From Cephalopachus bancanus (Eukaryota > Chordata > Mammalia > Primates > Tarsiidae), in assembly GCA_027257055.1 (NCBI GenBank), contig JAPVLO010000570.1, positions 820,001-884,000 of the forward strand: a DNA stretch of 64,000 nucleotides, written 5' to 3'. Positions within the stretch are counted from its first letter, which is position 1, and each line of letters opens with the position of its first letter. Under the pieces are notes generated by a model, which saw only the letters and a list, made by a program, of their open reading frames with translations, made no database searches and was not told where the DNA came from. Shown here piece after piece: positions 1-11,729 of the stretch. A program made the position numbers and the translations under genes.

Positions 1-2044
1 GAAGAAGAGAAAGAAAATGGTTGGATACCAATAAAACCCACACACATATTTACACACAATACCAAAACAAAAGAACAAACACAAACAAAAATAATAATAA
101 AGGAGGAGAATGCAAATCAAATCCTTACACACACTAAAAAACACACACATGCACAATAAAAAACAAGGAGGAAGAAGAGAAAGACAAAGGGTGGATGCAA
201 ATAAAACTCAAACACACATTTACGTGACACTAAACCAAAAGAACAAAACAAACAAAATAATAATAATAAAGGAGGAGAATGGAAAAGCAAACCTGACACA
301 CACATTGACACAAGCACACGCACACACAACAAAAAAGGAAGAAGAGAAAGTAATAGTGTGGATGCAAATAAAACGCTCGCACACGCATTTACACATAGAG
401 TAAACCAAAAGAAAAAGAACAAAAAAACCCAAAAATAATAATAAAGAAGGAGAACGGAAATCAAACCGTTACATACACATTTACACACACATATGTACAT
501 CAAAAAACAAGGAGGAAGAAGAGAAATAAAAGAGAGGAATAAAATAAAACCCCAACACACACATTTCCACACACATTAAACCAAAACAAAAGAATAAAAA
601 CAAACAAAAAATAATAGTAAAGGAGGAGCATGCAAATCAAATGCTTACACACACATTCACACACACACACATCAAACACACACACACAGACAACAAAAAA
701 ACAAAGAGGAAGAAGAGAAAATAAAAGGGCGGGTTAAAAAAACCCTCACACACACATTTACACACACATTAAACAAAAACAAAAGAACAATAACAAACAA
801 AAAAATAATGAAGTGAAGGCAAATCAAACCCTTACACACATTCACACACACAAACACATGAACAACAAAAAAGAAGGAGGAAGAAGAGAGTGTAAAAAGG
901 TGGATGAAAATGAAACCCTCTCACACACGTTTTCACACACATTTAAACAAAACAAAAGAACAAAAACAAATAAAAAATAATAATAAAGAGGAGAACGCAC
1001 ATCAAATTCTTACACACAGATTCACACACACACAAACGCACAACAAAAAAGAAGACAAAAGAGAAAGAAAAATGATGGATGGAAATAAATCGTTCACACA
1101 ACAATGAACAAAAAAATAAATAAATAATGAAAACAGAGGAGAATCCAAATCAAACCCTAACACACACATTCACACACAGACACATGCACATACACACACA
1201 AAAACAAGGACAAACAAGAGAAAGTAAAATATGGATGCAAATAAATCCCTCACACATACGTTTACACACACACTAAATCAAAACAAAAGAAAAAAAACAA
1301 ACGAAAATAATAATAAAGGAGGAGAATGCACATCAAACCCTTACACACATTCACACACAAACACACACAGCAAAAAAACAAGAACTAAGAGAAAGTAAAA
1401 TGGTAGATGCAAATAAATCCATCACATACACATTTACAAACACACTAATCCAAAACAAAAGAACAAAAACAAAGAAAAATAACAAACGAGGAGAATGCAA
1501 ATCAAACCCTTATACACACATTCACACACACACAACAAAAAAACAAGGAGGAAGAAGTGAAAGTAAAAGTGTGGATGCAAATAAAACACTCACACACTCA
1601 TTTACACACACACCAAATCAAAACAAGAGAACAAAAACAATCAAAAAGTAATGATAAAGGAAGAGAATGCAAATCAAACCCTTACAAACACATTCACACA
1701 CACACACACACAACCAAAAAAAGTTGTAAGAATAGAAAGTAAAATAGCGAATACAAATAAAACCATCATATACACTTTTCCACACACACTAAAATGAAAA
1801 CAAAATAACAAATACAAACAAAACATAATAATAAACGAGGAGAATGCAAATCAAACCCTTATAAACACATACACACACCCACACACACACAACAAAAATA
1901 AAGGATGAAGAAGAGAAAGTAAAAGGGTGGATGCAAATAAAACACTCACACACTAATTTACACACACACTAAACCAAAACCATAGAACAAAAACAAATAA
2001 AAAATAGTAATACATGAGAATGCAAATCAAACCCTTACACACAA

Positions 2045-2083
<39 letters not shown>

Positions 2084-2942
2084 GGAGGTAGAAGAGAAAG
2101 TAAAAGGGTAGATGAAAATAAAACCCTCACACAATCATTTACACACAGTAAACCAAAACAAATTTTTTTTTAAAAGAAAAAATAATGATAAAGGAGGAGA
2201 ATGCAAATCAAATCCTTACACGCACATTGACACACACACACACATGCACACACACACATGAAAAAGCAAGGAGGAAGGTGAGAAGGTAAAAGGGTAGATG
2301 CAAATAAAACCCTCACACACACATTTACACACACACTAAACCACAACAAAAGAATAAAAACAAGCAAAAACATAATAAAATCGGAGGAGAATGCAAATCA
2401 AACCCTTACACACACATTCACACAGACACACACACACACACACACAACAAAAAACAAGGTGGAAGATGAGAACGTAAAAGGGAGGATGCAAATAAAACAC
2501 TCACACACACATTTACACACACACTAAACCAAAACAAAAGAACAAAAACAATCAAAAAAATAATATAAAAAGAAGAGAATGCAAATCAAACACTTAAACA
2601 CACATTCTCACAGACTCAAACATATGTACAAGCAAAAACAAGGAGGAAGAAGAAAAAGTAAAAGGGCAGATGCAAATAAAACCCTCCCACACACATTTAC
2701 ACACACACTAAACCAAAACAAAAGAATAAAAACAAACAAAAATAATAATAAAGGAGGGAGTGTAAATCAAACGATCATACACTCATTCACTCAAACACAC
2801 ACACTCACAACATAAAACAAGGAGAAAGAATAGAATGTAAAATGTGGATACAAATAAAACCCTCACACACATATTTACAACACAATAAAAAAATATGAAA
2901 AACAAACAAAAAAAATAATGGAGGACAATGCAAATCAAACCC

Positions 2943-2978
<36 letters not shown>

Positions 2979-5542
2979 ACGCACAACCAAAAACAAGGAG
3001 GAAGAAGAGAAAGTTAAAGGGGGGATGCATACAAAACCCTCACATACACACTCATTCAAAACAAAAGAAGAAATACAAATAAAAATAATAATAAGGGAGG
3101 AGAATGCAAATAAACCAACACACACACATTCACACACACACACACACATGCACCACAAAAAACAAGAAAGAAGAGAAAGTAAATGTGTGGATTCAAATAA
3201 AATCCTCACACACAGATTTACACACACACTAATCAAAAACAAAGAAAAGAAAACCAAACCAAAAAGGTAACAGTAAAGGAGGAGAATGCAAATCAAATTC
3301 TTGCACAAACACGAACACACACACACAATCAAAAAAAGGAGTTAGAAGAGAAGAAAAATGTGGGAGGCAAATAAAACACACATACACATTTACACACACA
3401 CTATACCAAAATAAAAGACCAAACACAAACAAAAATAATAATAATAAAGGAGGATAATGCAAATTATACCCTCACACACACATCTACACACACACGAAAC
3501 CAAAACACACACACTAAACCAAAACCAAGTAACAAAAACAAACAAAAAATAATATTAAAGTAGGAGAAAGCAAACAAAACACTTACACACACAGACACAA
3601 ATACACACACAACAAAAAAAGAGGAAGAAAAGAAAGTAAAAGTGTGGATGCAAATAAAACCCTCACATACCCATTTAAACACATACTAAAAACAAAAGAG
3701 AAAAAACAAACAAAAAATAATAATAAAGGAGGAGAATGCAAATCAACCCATTATACACATATTCACCCCCCCCACACACACAGTCACAACAAAAAAACGA
3801 GGAGGAATAATAGAATGTAAAAGGGTGGATGCAAATAAAACCCTCACAAACAAATTTACAACACATTAACCAAAACAAAACACACACACAAAAAACCAAA
3901 AAAAATATAGTAAAGGAAGAGAATGCAAATCAAACTCTTATGCACACATTCACACACACACACAAGCACAACAGAAAAAAGGAGGATGAAGAGAAAGTAG
4001 AAGGGTGGAATCAAATAAAATCTTGACACACACATTTACAGACACTAATCCAAAACAAAAGAACAAAAACAAACAAACAAAAATAATATTAAAGGAGAAG
4101 AATGCAAATCAAACCCTTACACACACTAAAACACACACAGACACACACACGCACAACAAAAAACAAGGAGGGAGAAGAGAAATCAAAGGGTGGAGGCAAA
4201 TAAAACACACACACATTTACACCACACACTAAACCAAAACAAAAGAAAAAATAATAATAATAAAGGAGAATGGGAAAGCAAAGCCTTATACACACATTAA
4301 CACAAACACACACACAACAAAAAAGAAGGAAGAAGAGAAAGTGAAAGCGTGTATGCAAATAAAAACCCTCGCACACACATTTACACACACAGTAAACCAA
4401 AAAAAAGAACAAAAAGAAAAAATAATAATAAAGGAGGAGAAGGCAAAATCAAACCCTTAAACACATACCCCCCACACACACACAACACAAATAACATGGA
4501 GGAAGAAGAGAAAGTAAAAAGGTGGATGCAAATAAAACCCTCACACACATTTACACACACACTACACCAAAACAAAAGAACAAAACAAACAAACAAAAAT
4601 ATTAAAGGAGGTGAGGGCAAATAAAACCCTTACACACACGTTCACACACAGACACACAGACATGCACCACAAAAACAAGGAGGAAGAAGATAAAGTAAAA
4701 GGGTGGATGCAAATAAAACCCTCCCACATATATTTACACACACTAAACCAAACAAAAAGAACAAAAACGAACAAAAAATTATAATAATAAATGAGGAAAA
4801 TGCAAATCAAACCCTTACACACATTCACACACACACACAGATGCCCCAAAAAAACAAGGAGTAAGAAGAGAAAGTAAAAGGGTGGATACAAATACACCTT
4901 CACACACACATTTACACACACACTAAACCAAAACAAAAGGACAAAAACAAACAACAAAATAATAATAAAGGAGGAGTATACAAATAAAACATTATACACA
5001 CATTCACACAGACACACACACATACACAACAAAAAAACAAGGAAGAAGAAGAGAAAATAAAAGGGTGGATGCAAATAAAACCCTCACACACACATTTACA
5101 CCCACATTAAACCAAAAAAAGAACAAAAACAAACAAACAAAAATAATAAATAAGGAGAATGCAAATCAAACCCTTATACACACATTCACACACACAGACA
5201 CACACACACACACACAAGAAAAAATGAGGAAGAAGAGAAAGTAAGTGTGGGAGCAAATTAAACCCTCACACACGTTTACACACACTAAACCAAAACAAAA
5301 GAACAAAAACAAACAAAATACTAAAGCGAGGAGAATGCCAATTAAACCCTTACACACACATTCACCCACACACACAAACACGCACAACAAAAAAAAAGGA
5401 GGAAGAGAGAGTAAAAGGGTGGATGCAAATAAAATCCTCACACACATTTACAAACACAGTAAACCAAAATAAAAGAAAAAAAGTAACAAAAAACCAATAA
5501 TAAATGAGGAGAATGCAAATCAAACCCTTACACACACATTCA

Positions 5543-5581
<39 letters not shown>

Positions 5582-5930
5582 AAGCCAACAAAAAACGAGG
5601 AAGAAGAGAAAGTAAATGGGTGGATGCAAATAAAAGTCACACATACATTTAGACACACACTAAACGAAAACCAAAGAACAAAAACAAACAAAAAATAATA
5701 AATGAGTAGAATGCATAGCAAACCCTTACACACACATTCACACACACACACAACAAAAAACAGAGGAAGAAAATGTAAAAGGGTGAATGCAAATAAAACC
5801 CTCACATACACATTTACACACACACCAAATCAAAACAAAAGAACAACAAACAAAAAAATAATAAACGAGGAGATTGGAAATCAAACCCTTACACACACAT
5901 TTACACACACACACACTCCAAACTAAAACT
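1..5930. repeat. CA-rich satellite, ~175-bp units made of two half-units
   Basis: About 34 imperfect head-to-tail units; the marker 'ggaggagaatgcaaatc' and its variants recur near 101, 271, 441, 620, 811, 987, 1137, 1318 and so on to 5867, a mean spacing of about 175 bp. Each unit has two related halves. Half A reads GGAGGAGAATGCAAATC, then ACCCTTACACAC and ATTCACAC. Half B reads GGGTGGATGCAAATA, then ACCCTCACACAC and ATTTACAC, followed by an A/C-rich spacer with 'ccaaaacaaaagaac'. The plus strand is very poor in T. A 15-20-bp polypurine block (aggaggaagaagagaaag) lies between the halves. The array runs off the left edge, so its true length is unknown. Reading frames on both strands here (Thr/His-rich, or Cys/Val/Phe-rich) are compositional artefacts. 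Confidence 0.95.
2048..2080. repeat. (CA)n microsatellite inside the satellite
   Basis: A nearly pure CA run of about 33 bp replaces the usual 'attcacacacac...aacaaaaaacaagg' stretch of half-unit A. Similar shorter pure runs occur near 2940-2970, 5195-5215 and 5546-5580, so dinucleotide slippage acts inside the larger unit. Confidence 0.85.
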
Positions 5931-5940
5931 AATGAAGAAT

Positions 5941-6668
5941 AAAAAAGCAAAAAGTATTTGAAAAGGACTTTTGGGCACTAAACACTCTCTTGAATAAGGT
6001 TCTGTAATTATTCTTCTCAGTTGTTCACATGTAGACCCACCTGCCATCTCCTGCGGGTCTGCGGTTTGTTTACAATCTCTCTGGCATGTTGCCCAGTTGC
6101 CCAGTGTATGAGGAGGATGAAGTGGGGTTATATATGACATCAGTCATCCCTACCCACTGTCATAAGTTCAAGGTATCACCTCTGGTGGGGATGTTCAAAA
6201 GGGTCTTCTCTCCAAGGGGCTGGCTGTGGACACCACAGGAAGGCTTATCCCATGGTAGTGTTTTCCTAGTGTAGCTGACTGCTGTCCATGCTTCACCTGG
6301 GTTCATCCCTCTCAGATGTGCCCCTGTCATGTGGGTCTGATATTCAGAGGCCTTCTGGGGATAAGGTGGTTGGATCAGCTTAGGACTCACTGCTGATCTC
6401 TTGGGTAGTGTTTCTTGTCCTTTTTGGTCACATCATTTGTCCTTCCACTGTATTAAAGTAGAGGGTAGGGTGCCTGAGACTCTGCACTCATTCTGTCCCT
6501 CCAAAGTTGGTGCTTTGGGGATATTTCCTCTAGGACATGATCAATCCCGAATATTTAACTCACCAGTCACAATTAGCAGGTCTGTTGTACCAAGCTGGGT
6601 AGCAAAAGCAAGAACAACAACAAAAAAGACAAAAAGAAAACAAAAAACAAAACCCAAAACAAAAAGAA

Positions 6669-6716
<48 letters not shown>

Positions 6717-7200
6717 GAAAAGCAAAAATCAGGACAAACAAACACACACACGCATTCACATACACACTGCCCAGTTTTCAAGATGGTGGTGGGGTGCCTG
6801 TTTTGCTTCTCCAGTAGAACTTTATCTCTGACACCCTTACTGTGTTCCCTCTGAAGTCATGCTGCTTGCTGCCAGTGACCAGCCTGATGTTTCAGTATTC
6901 AGAAAGTATGACAATGGCTGTAGCTCCCAGCAGCTTCTCCTTGGGAAAATGTTTGTTGATTTTAGAAAATGGCACTTATCTTCTGTGCCCCAGGAGACAC
7001 TAGGTTCCAAGCACAGCAACTGCTGGCACCAGCTGCTTCGCCAGAAGATCCCTGGAAACTTGCTCTTTAGTTCCCACTTAGTCAGCCAGTCACACACCCA
7101 CTTACACACAGACACATATGAAAATGTATCCATAGACTCACTCACTCACACAGGAACTCACACAGTCCAGTTGACTCCACTACCATCTTTTCCTGAATCA
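5941..7200 (-). mobile_element. L1 5'UTR, minus strand, abutting the satellite
   Basis: Read on the minus strand this matches the plus-strand segment 22847-23578 block by block. Shared words include ctggaga..gcacccc..ccaccatcttgaa..gggcag, then gggattgatcatgtcc, then gtgaccagaaaag/gtgaccaaaaagg, then gagatcag..gtgagt. The order is the same in both copies. Both sit in L1-rich sequence and both contain the 'ccaccatctt' block; the family assignment to a lineage-specific L1 5'UTR is an inference from this context. The 5' end lies near 7200, where an old L1MA tail begins. In the 3' direction (lower coordinates) the expected ORF1 is absent and the satellite starts instead. Confidence 0.65.
6595..6770. 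repeat. CA/A-rich expansion within the L1 5'UTR, with pure (AC)n at 6673-6714
   Basis: This stretch lies between two 5'UTR blocks that are close together in the copy at 22847. It holds 'aagaacaacaacaaaaaagac', a ~42-bp AC run and 'cacacacacgcattcacatacacac'. Its word content resembles one unit of the satellite at 1-5930, though it lacks the ATGCAAAT core. Confidence 0.7.
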
Positions 7201-7202
7201 AC

Positions 7203-7400
7203 AACAGTATATTGTATATTTCAAAATAGCTAGAAGAAAGGACTTGAAATGTTCTAAACACATAGAGACAATACATAATCAAGGTGATGAATGCCTTAAA
7301 GATCCTGAGTTGATCATTACATGCATGCAAAAAAACTATTACATGTGCCCCATAAATATGGTTAATTATTATGTATCAAAAAAGTGAATAAATAAATAAG
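7203..7400 (+). mobile_element. L1MA-type 3' end fragment
   Basis: Contains the typical old L1 3'UTR phrases 'tatatttcaaaatagctag', 'gaaatgttctaa', 'gatcattacatgcatg' and 'ccataaatatggttaattattatg', ending in an A-rich tail near 7400. It is 5'-truncated where the minus-strand L1 5'UTR starts. Confidence 0.75.
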
Positions 7401-7802
7401 ACATGTTATTTAAAGAGAAAAGTTTAGAAAACTTCATTCTGACAATGTTTAAATGTGAATTTTTATGTTTGAATTTTACAAGGTTTTTTTTTGCTCTACA
7501 ATAGTAATTTACACTGAGAAAAGGAGACAGAACTAAAAGGAGTCCCTTCACCTTAATTTATTTTTAACTTGGTTTGTGTTTCCCCAATTTCAAATATTTA
7601 TACAATTTTTGACTATTGCTTTTGAAAAAGTCATTAACTGGGAAGATATTTTTATAATGTTTTTTCTGTTTCTGATTGTCATTACTTTTTATTGCAAATT
7701 GAAAATATTAAAGTATTATAAAGAAGCAGAACAAAATAGAGTAAAATAATCACATCACCACTGGAGCAAAAGATCCATAATTTACATGAAAAAAAAAAAT
7801 TA
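7401..7802. other. No recognised feature
   Basis: AT-rich sequence without a repeat or open frame that I can support. It ends in a short A run just before the AluJ. Confidence 0.5.
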
Positions 7803-8020
7803 AGGCCAAGTGCAGTAGCTCACACTTTTCATCTCAGCACTTTGGAAGGCCAAGGCAGGAGGTTTGCTGGACCGCAGAATTTTGAGACCAGCCTAGGCAA
7901 CATATCAAGCCCTCATCTCTATAAAAAAAAAAGAAAGAAAGAAAGAAAGAAAATCGAAAAATTAGCTGGGCATGGTGGTGTGTGCCTGTAGTCCCAGTTA
8001 TTTGGGAGGCTGAAATGGAC
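7803..8020 (+). mobile_element. AluJ-like dimer, 5' part
   Basis: Left arm and the start of the right arm of a canonical old Alu ('gtgcagtagctcacac', 'cagcactttggaaggcc', 'attagctgggcatggtggtg', 'gtagtcccagttatttgggaggctga'). It has a (GAAA)n linker at about 7930-7953. The right arm breaks off after 'gaggctgaaatgg' and resumes at 8550. Confidence 0.85.
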
Positions 8021-8549
8021 ACATTATCTTGAAGTATTTAAAGTGTTTTTGCTGTATTTTATAAAACGTTTAAAGTTTTTGCAGTGGATTGGATAAAACC
8101 TACGTTTGCATTTAAAATGTAAAAGTCCATTTTGTGGCTTGTCTCCGTGTTGTTAACTTATTAAACTTCTGTGTGGTTGATGCAAGAATTTTAAAATTTT
8201 GCTCATAAACAACCCTCATAGCCCTGCACCCCCTCAGTGCTCTAACGGTTTCCCCCTTTTGTGAGTATACTGTGTGCCCCCTTATCTGAGTATACTATAT
8301 TCCCCCTTATCCAAGTATACTGTGTGCCCCCTTATCTATGTGTACTATGTGTCAAAACCTAGAATATGTGTTTAATGTGTTTATCTCTGTAATGACTCAG
8401 TTTCCCAACTGCTTTTGCCTACTCATCATCAAGAGTCTGGGAGGCACAAACCCCCTCTCGACAGCTGGCATTAATAAAGGGTTTACTTATTAATTTGACC
8501 TTTAATTGGACAGGTTATCTGATTTCTAGGGATTCATGTATAATAGTCT
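8021..8549 (+). mobile_element. LTR-like insertion splitting an AluJ
   Basis: A ~530-bp segment interrupts the right arm of the AluJ. It carries a tandem repeat of about 25 bp, three and a half copies, at 8255-8352 ('gagtatactgtgtgccccctt' and variants). An AATAAA at 8473-8478 is followed by a ~70-bp T-rich tail, as in the R/U5 part of a retroviral LTR. No coding sequence is present, and I could not find clean TG/CA ends or a target-site duplication. A solitary LTR is the best guess; an unrelated transposon is possible. Confidence 0.45.
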
Positions 8550-8646
8550 GAGCTCAGGAGTTGGAGGCTGCAGTGAACCATGATCATGCCACTGCACTCC
8601 CGTCTAGGTGACAGAGTGAGAAGTCAACTCAAAAAAAAAAAAAAAA
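8550..8646 (+). mobile_element. AluJ-like dimer, 3' part
   Basis: Resumes the Alu broken at 8020 with 'tgagctcaggagttggaggctgcagtgaacc', 'gccactgcactcc' and an A tail at 8629-8646. About 10 Alu bases are missing at the junction. Confidence 0.85.
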
Positions 8647-9730
8647 TTACAACAAAGATGGAAGACCATAATAAGAGAGTGCTCTGGAGACAATGACTAG
8701 GAAAGGGAATTGATAAAAGGAGAATGTAATAACTGAATTTAATAACATTAAAAATTAAAAATCAAGCTTTCCTTAGCTCAAGTATATTCCATTGTATCAT
8801 TGTTTAAAAAACATATTTTACTGCATAATTGTTATATTTATTTATTATTTTGTTATTTGTGTTCTCTTTATGGATTATCCACCCTTATTCACAAGTTAGT
8901 AAAATTTATAAATATGCTGCAGACAGATCCTGCATGTCAACAAATTTAAATTTCTCTTGAACAATTCATAAAACATTCCAAAATATAAAAATAATAATTT
9001 GTGGATTCAGGCTGACAATTTAAGAGCTTGACTCCTTCTCCTCCTTATCACAAGCAAAAACAAAAACACATAGCAAATCAACAACTTTTCTTAGTTTTAT
9101 CAGAGAATTGCGGTCACAAGAAAATCCAACACCTCTAAATTGTAATGATAAAGAAATACAGTGTATCACAGCTTACTTGGAGCAGAAGACCACTAATGGA
9201 GCCTGTACCAGCCAAAACACTCAAGCTGCAATTGATTAATTGCTGCAAGTTCACAGTGGATGGTATTAAAAATTCAAGGCAAAGGAGGTATTTAGAAAAC
9301 TTCATGCATCCAGGTGACTCATCAGGGTCCCAGGAAAAACGATCAAAAGAAAGATTTATTTTTTGTTTTTTTGTTTTTTTTTTTTTTCTTCTGCAGTGAA
9401 AAGAGACAAGTAACAATTTTGAAAAACACACAAAATATGTGTTCTATTTATTAAAATATTGCTTTCTAGATAAATTATTTTATTCAATCTTTAACTAACT
9501 TCGGTTTTAGCAGAGCCTGGCTGACCTCAGGGAAAGAAAGTGTCCAACTACTTACCTCAGTATAATTAGACATGCTAAGTGAGGAGTGAAAATATGATTA
9601 CCTTAAGTGATCAATTAAAATCAAGTAAAGAAGAAAAAAGTACAAGACTATAAACCCCAAAACACAAAGGTAATAATTGAAAACAGATACAAATGTGATA
9701 AGTATTAATTCAATTATTTTATTTTATTTT
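8647..9730. other. No recognised feature
   Basis: AT-rich sequence with a T-rich run at 9358-9388. The stretch 9140-9350 is less AT-rich and might be the 5' region of a very old L1, but I see no diagnostic motif. Confidence 0.45.
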
Positions 9731-9732
9731 AT

Positions 9733-10018
9733 TTTTTGAGTTGGAGTCTCACTCCAACTCACCAGACTAGAGTGCAGTGACACGCTCACAGCCCCCCCAG
9801 CATCAAACTGCTGGACTCAGGTGATCTTTCCACCTCAGTCTTCCAGGTAGCAGGAACCATAGGCACATGCTACCACACCTAGCTAATTTTTTATTTATTG
9901 TAGAAATGAGCTCTCACCAAGTTGCTCAGGCTGGTCTCAAACCCACAGGCTCAGGCAATCCATTTGCCTTAGCCTCCCAAAGTGCTGGTATTATAAGCTG
10001 AGCCACTGAGCCTGGCCT
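9733..10018 (-). mobile_element. Tarsier-type Alu dimer
   Basis: The complement carries the 'gagactccaactc' end and the 'tctctacaataaat' linker, here mutated. The poly(A) side is at 9718-9735. Flanks share 'aaattatttta', a likely target-site duplication. It is inserted in an old L1 region. Confidence 0.9.
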
Positions 10019-10029
10019 AATTAAATTAT

Positions 10030-10210
10030 TTTAATAATCACTATAAACATCTAACTACATTAATTAAAAGATAAACACTATCAGAGTGTATAAAAAGAAG
10101 ACACCACTCTATGTTGTTTAGAAGAAACCTAATTAAATAAAAAGATTAAGATGGATTAAAAGCAAAAGGATGGAAAAATATATCAAAGTAAAACTAATAA
10201 AAATTAGTTA
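10030..10210 (+). mobile_element. Old L1 ORF2 fragment (endonuclease region)
   Basis: Matches the L1 block 'aattaaaagataaacactatcagagtg...ttgtttagaagaaacc...ggattaaaagcaaaaggatgg', which encodes the middle of the L1 endonuclease. It has many stops and no usable frame. Confidence 0.75.
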
Positions 10211-10485
10211 GATATGAAGAATAAATTCAAGAAATCTACTTTATGGTATAGTGACTGTCATTAATAATGCTATTTAATAATAATATATTAATAATACTTT
10301 TTTAAAAAATGATATACTGTAATTTTGAAAATACTGAGAGAGTAGATAACTAAAAATGATAAATATGTGAGAAAGGTATATAGTAATTACCTAGATATAA
10401 CCATGTCACATTGTATACATACTTGCAAACATCATGGCATGCATAATCCATACAAATTTATCTGTCAATTTTAATAAATATATTT
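10211..10485 (+). mobile_element. L1MA/MB-type 3'UTR fragment
   Basis: Contains 'gttagatatgaagaataaattcaag', 'tagtgactgtcattaataat', 'gtcacattgtatacatac' and a final 'caattttaataaat'. These are typical of old L1 3' tails. It lies between two pieces of L1 endonuclease sequence, so it is probably a separate insertion. Confidence 0.65.
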
Positions 10486-11729
10486 GAGCAAAAGCTAGAG
10501 TCATTATAGCAACTTCAGACAGCAGAATTCAAAGTCAGGAAAGTTATTAAACATAAAGAAAGACATTGCAAATGAAAAAGAGAATGTATTCTCAAGGAAG
10601 CTGTAACTATCCATAACACTCATGTGTTTGAAAACAGCTGCAAACTAGATGAAACTGAAACTGATAAAATGGCATGGAGAAATAGATGATTTCAGCAATA
10701 CAGTTAGAGACTTTAACATTCCTCTAACAGTAATTGACAGTTCTGGCAGGCAGAAGATAAGAAAAAACATAGCTGCACTATTAGTCAGCAGATATAATTG
10801 ATATTTAAAGATTATTTTATCAAACAAAAAAAATTACACAGTTTTAATCAAGCTCACATGGAACATTCACCAAGATAAATCCACATTTTGGATCATAAAA
10901 TGCACCTCAACTAATACAAAAGAATAGAAATTATACAATATTCACTCTCAGGTCACAATGAAATTGAACTAGAAATCAATAACAGGAAGGTAGCTAGAAA
11001 AGTCCCAAAATACTTGGAAATTAAAACAATACACTTCCAACAGACATGAGTCAAAGATGTTGTCTCAAGATAAATTTTCAAAAGTATTTTTAATTAAATA
11101 ACTATAAACATAAAATGTATCAAATTGCATAGAATGTAGTGAGTATGCTGCTTAAAGTAGAAATTTACATTTCAGAAAAGCAGATCTAAAATTAATAACC
11201 TAAGCCTTTTTCTAATGAAACTAGAAAAAAGGGCAAATTAAATACAATATAAACAGAAGAAAATAAATAATAAAAATTAGAGCAGAACTCAATAAGATTC
11301 AGAACAGAAAATAAGTAAAACCTAAATCTGCTTCTTTGAAATGGTCAATGAATTGACAAAGGTCTAGTCAGGAAAATCTAATATGAGAAGTAAAAATGAG
11401 GCTACCACTACTGATCTTATGAACATTAAAAATATTTTTAAAAAAACTATTGTAGATAACTTTTTGCCTAAATATCTGATAATCTAGATATAGTGGGCTA
11501 TTTCCTGAAAGAACATTATTTGACAATACTCACTTTCAAACACATAAATAATCTGAATATGCCTAAATCTAGTAAATAAATTGAATAAATTATTAATCAC
11601 TTTTCCAAGAAAAAAAGCATTGGATATAGAATGTGCCACTAATGAATCCTACCAAATAATGAATAATTAATACCAGTTGTCTGCAATCTCCCTGATAAAA
11701 TTAGAGCTAAGATAATATTTTTTAAGTAA
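10486..11729 (+). mobile_element. Old L1 ORF2, 5' part, interrupted by the palindromic LTR element
   Basis: Continues the L1 ORF2 (endonuclease C-terminal part into the linker and early RT). Recognisable blocks are 'agagactttaacattcctctaacagtaattgacag', 'aaatcaataacagga' and 'ttgaaatggtcaatgaattgac'. It is highly mutated. The same L1 resumes at 13075 after the insertion and its 6-bp target duplication (11724-11729). Confidence 0.75.

Noticed and set aside
117..3332. Possible CRISPR-like array because of regular repeats.
   Set aside because: Units are ~175 bp, diverged and contiguous; there are no constant short repeats with unique spacers, and the rest of the window is a mammalian genome.
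110..5926. Many open frames of 60-170 codons on both strands in the first 6 kb, including Cys/Val/Phe-rich ones resembling membrane proteins.
   Set aside because: They occur in several frames at once and follow the A/C-rich repeat composition, with no consistent start or conserved frame length; T-poor sequence simply lacks stop codons in some frames.
6859..7233. 124-codon frame that looked like a possible exon.
   Set aside because: It lies within the minus-strand L1 5'UTR and runs in the opposite direction; no splice or family evidence.
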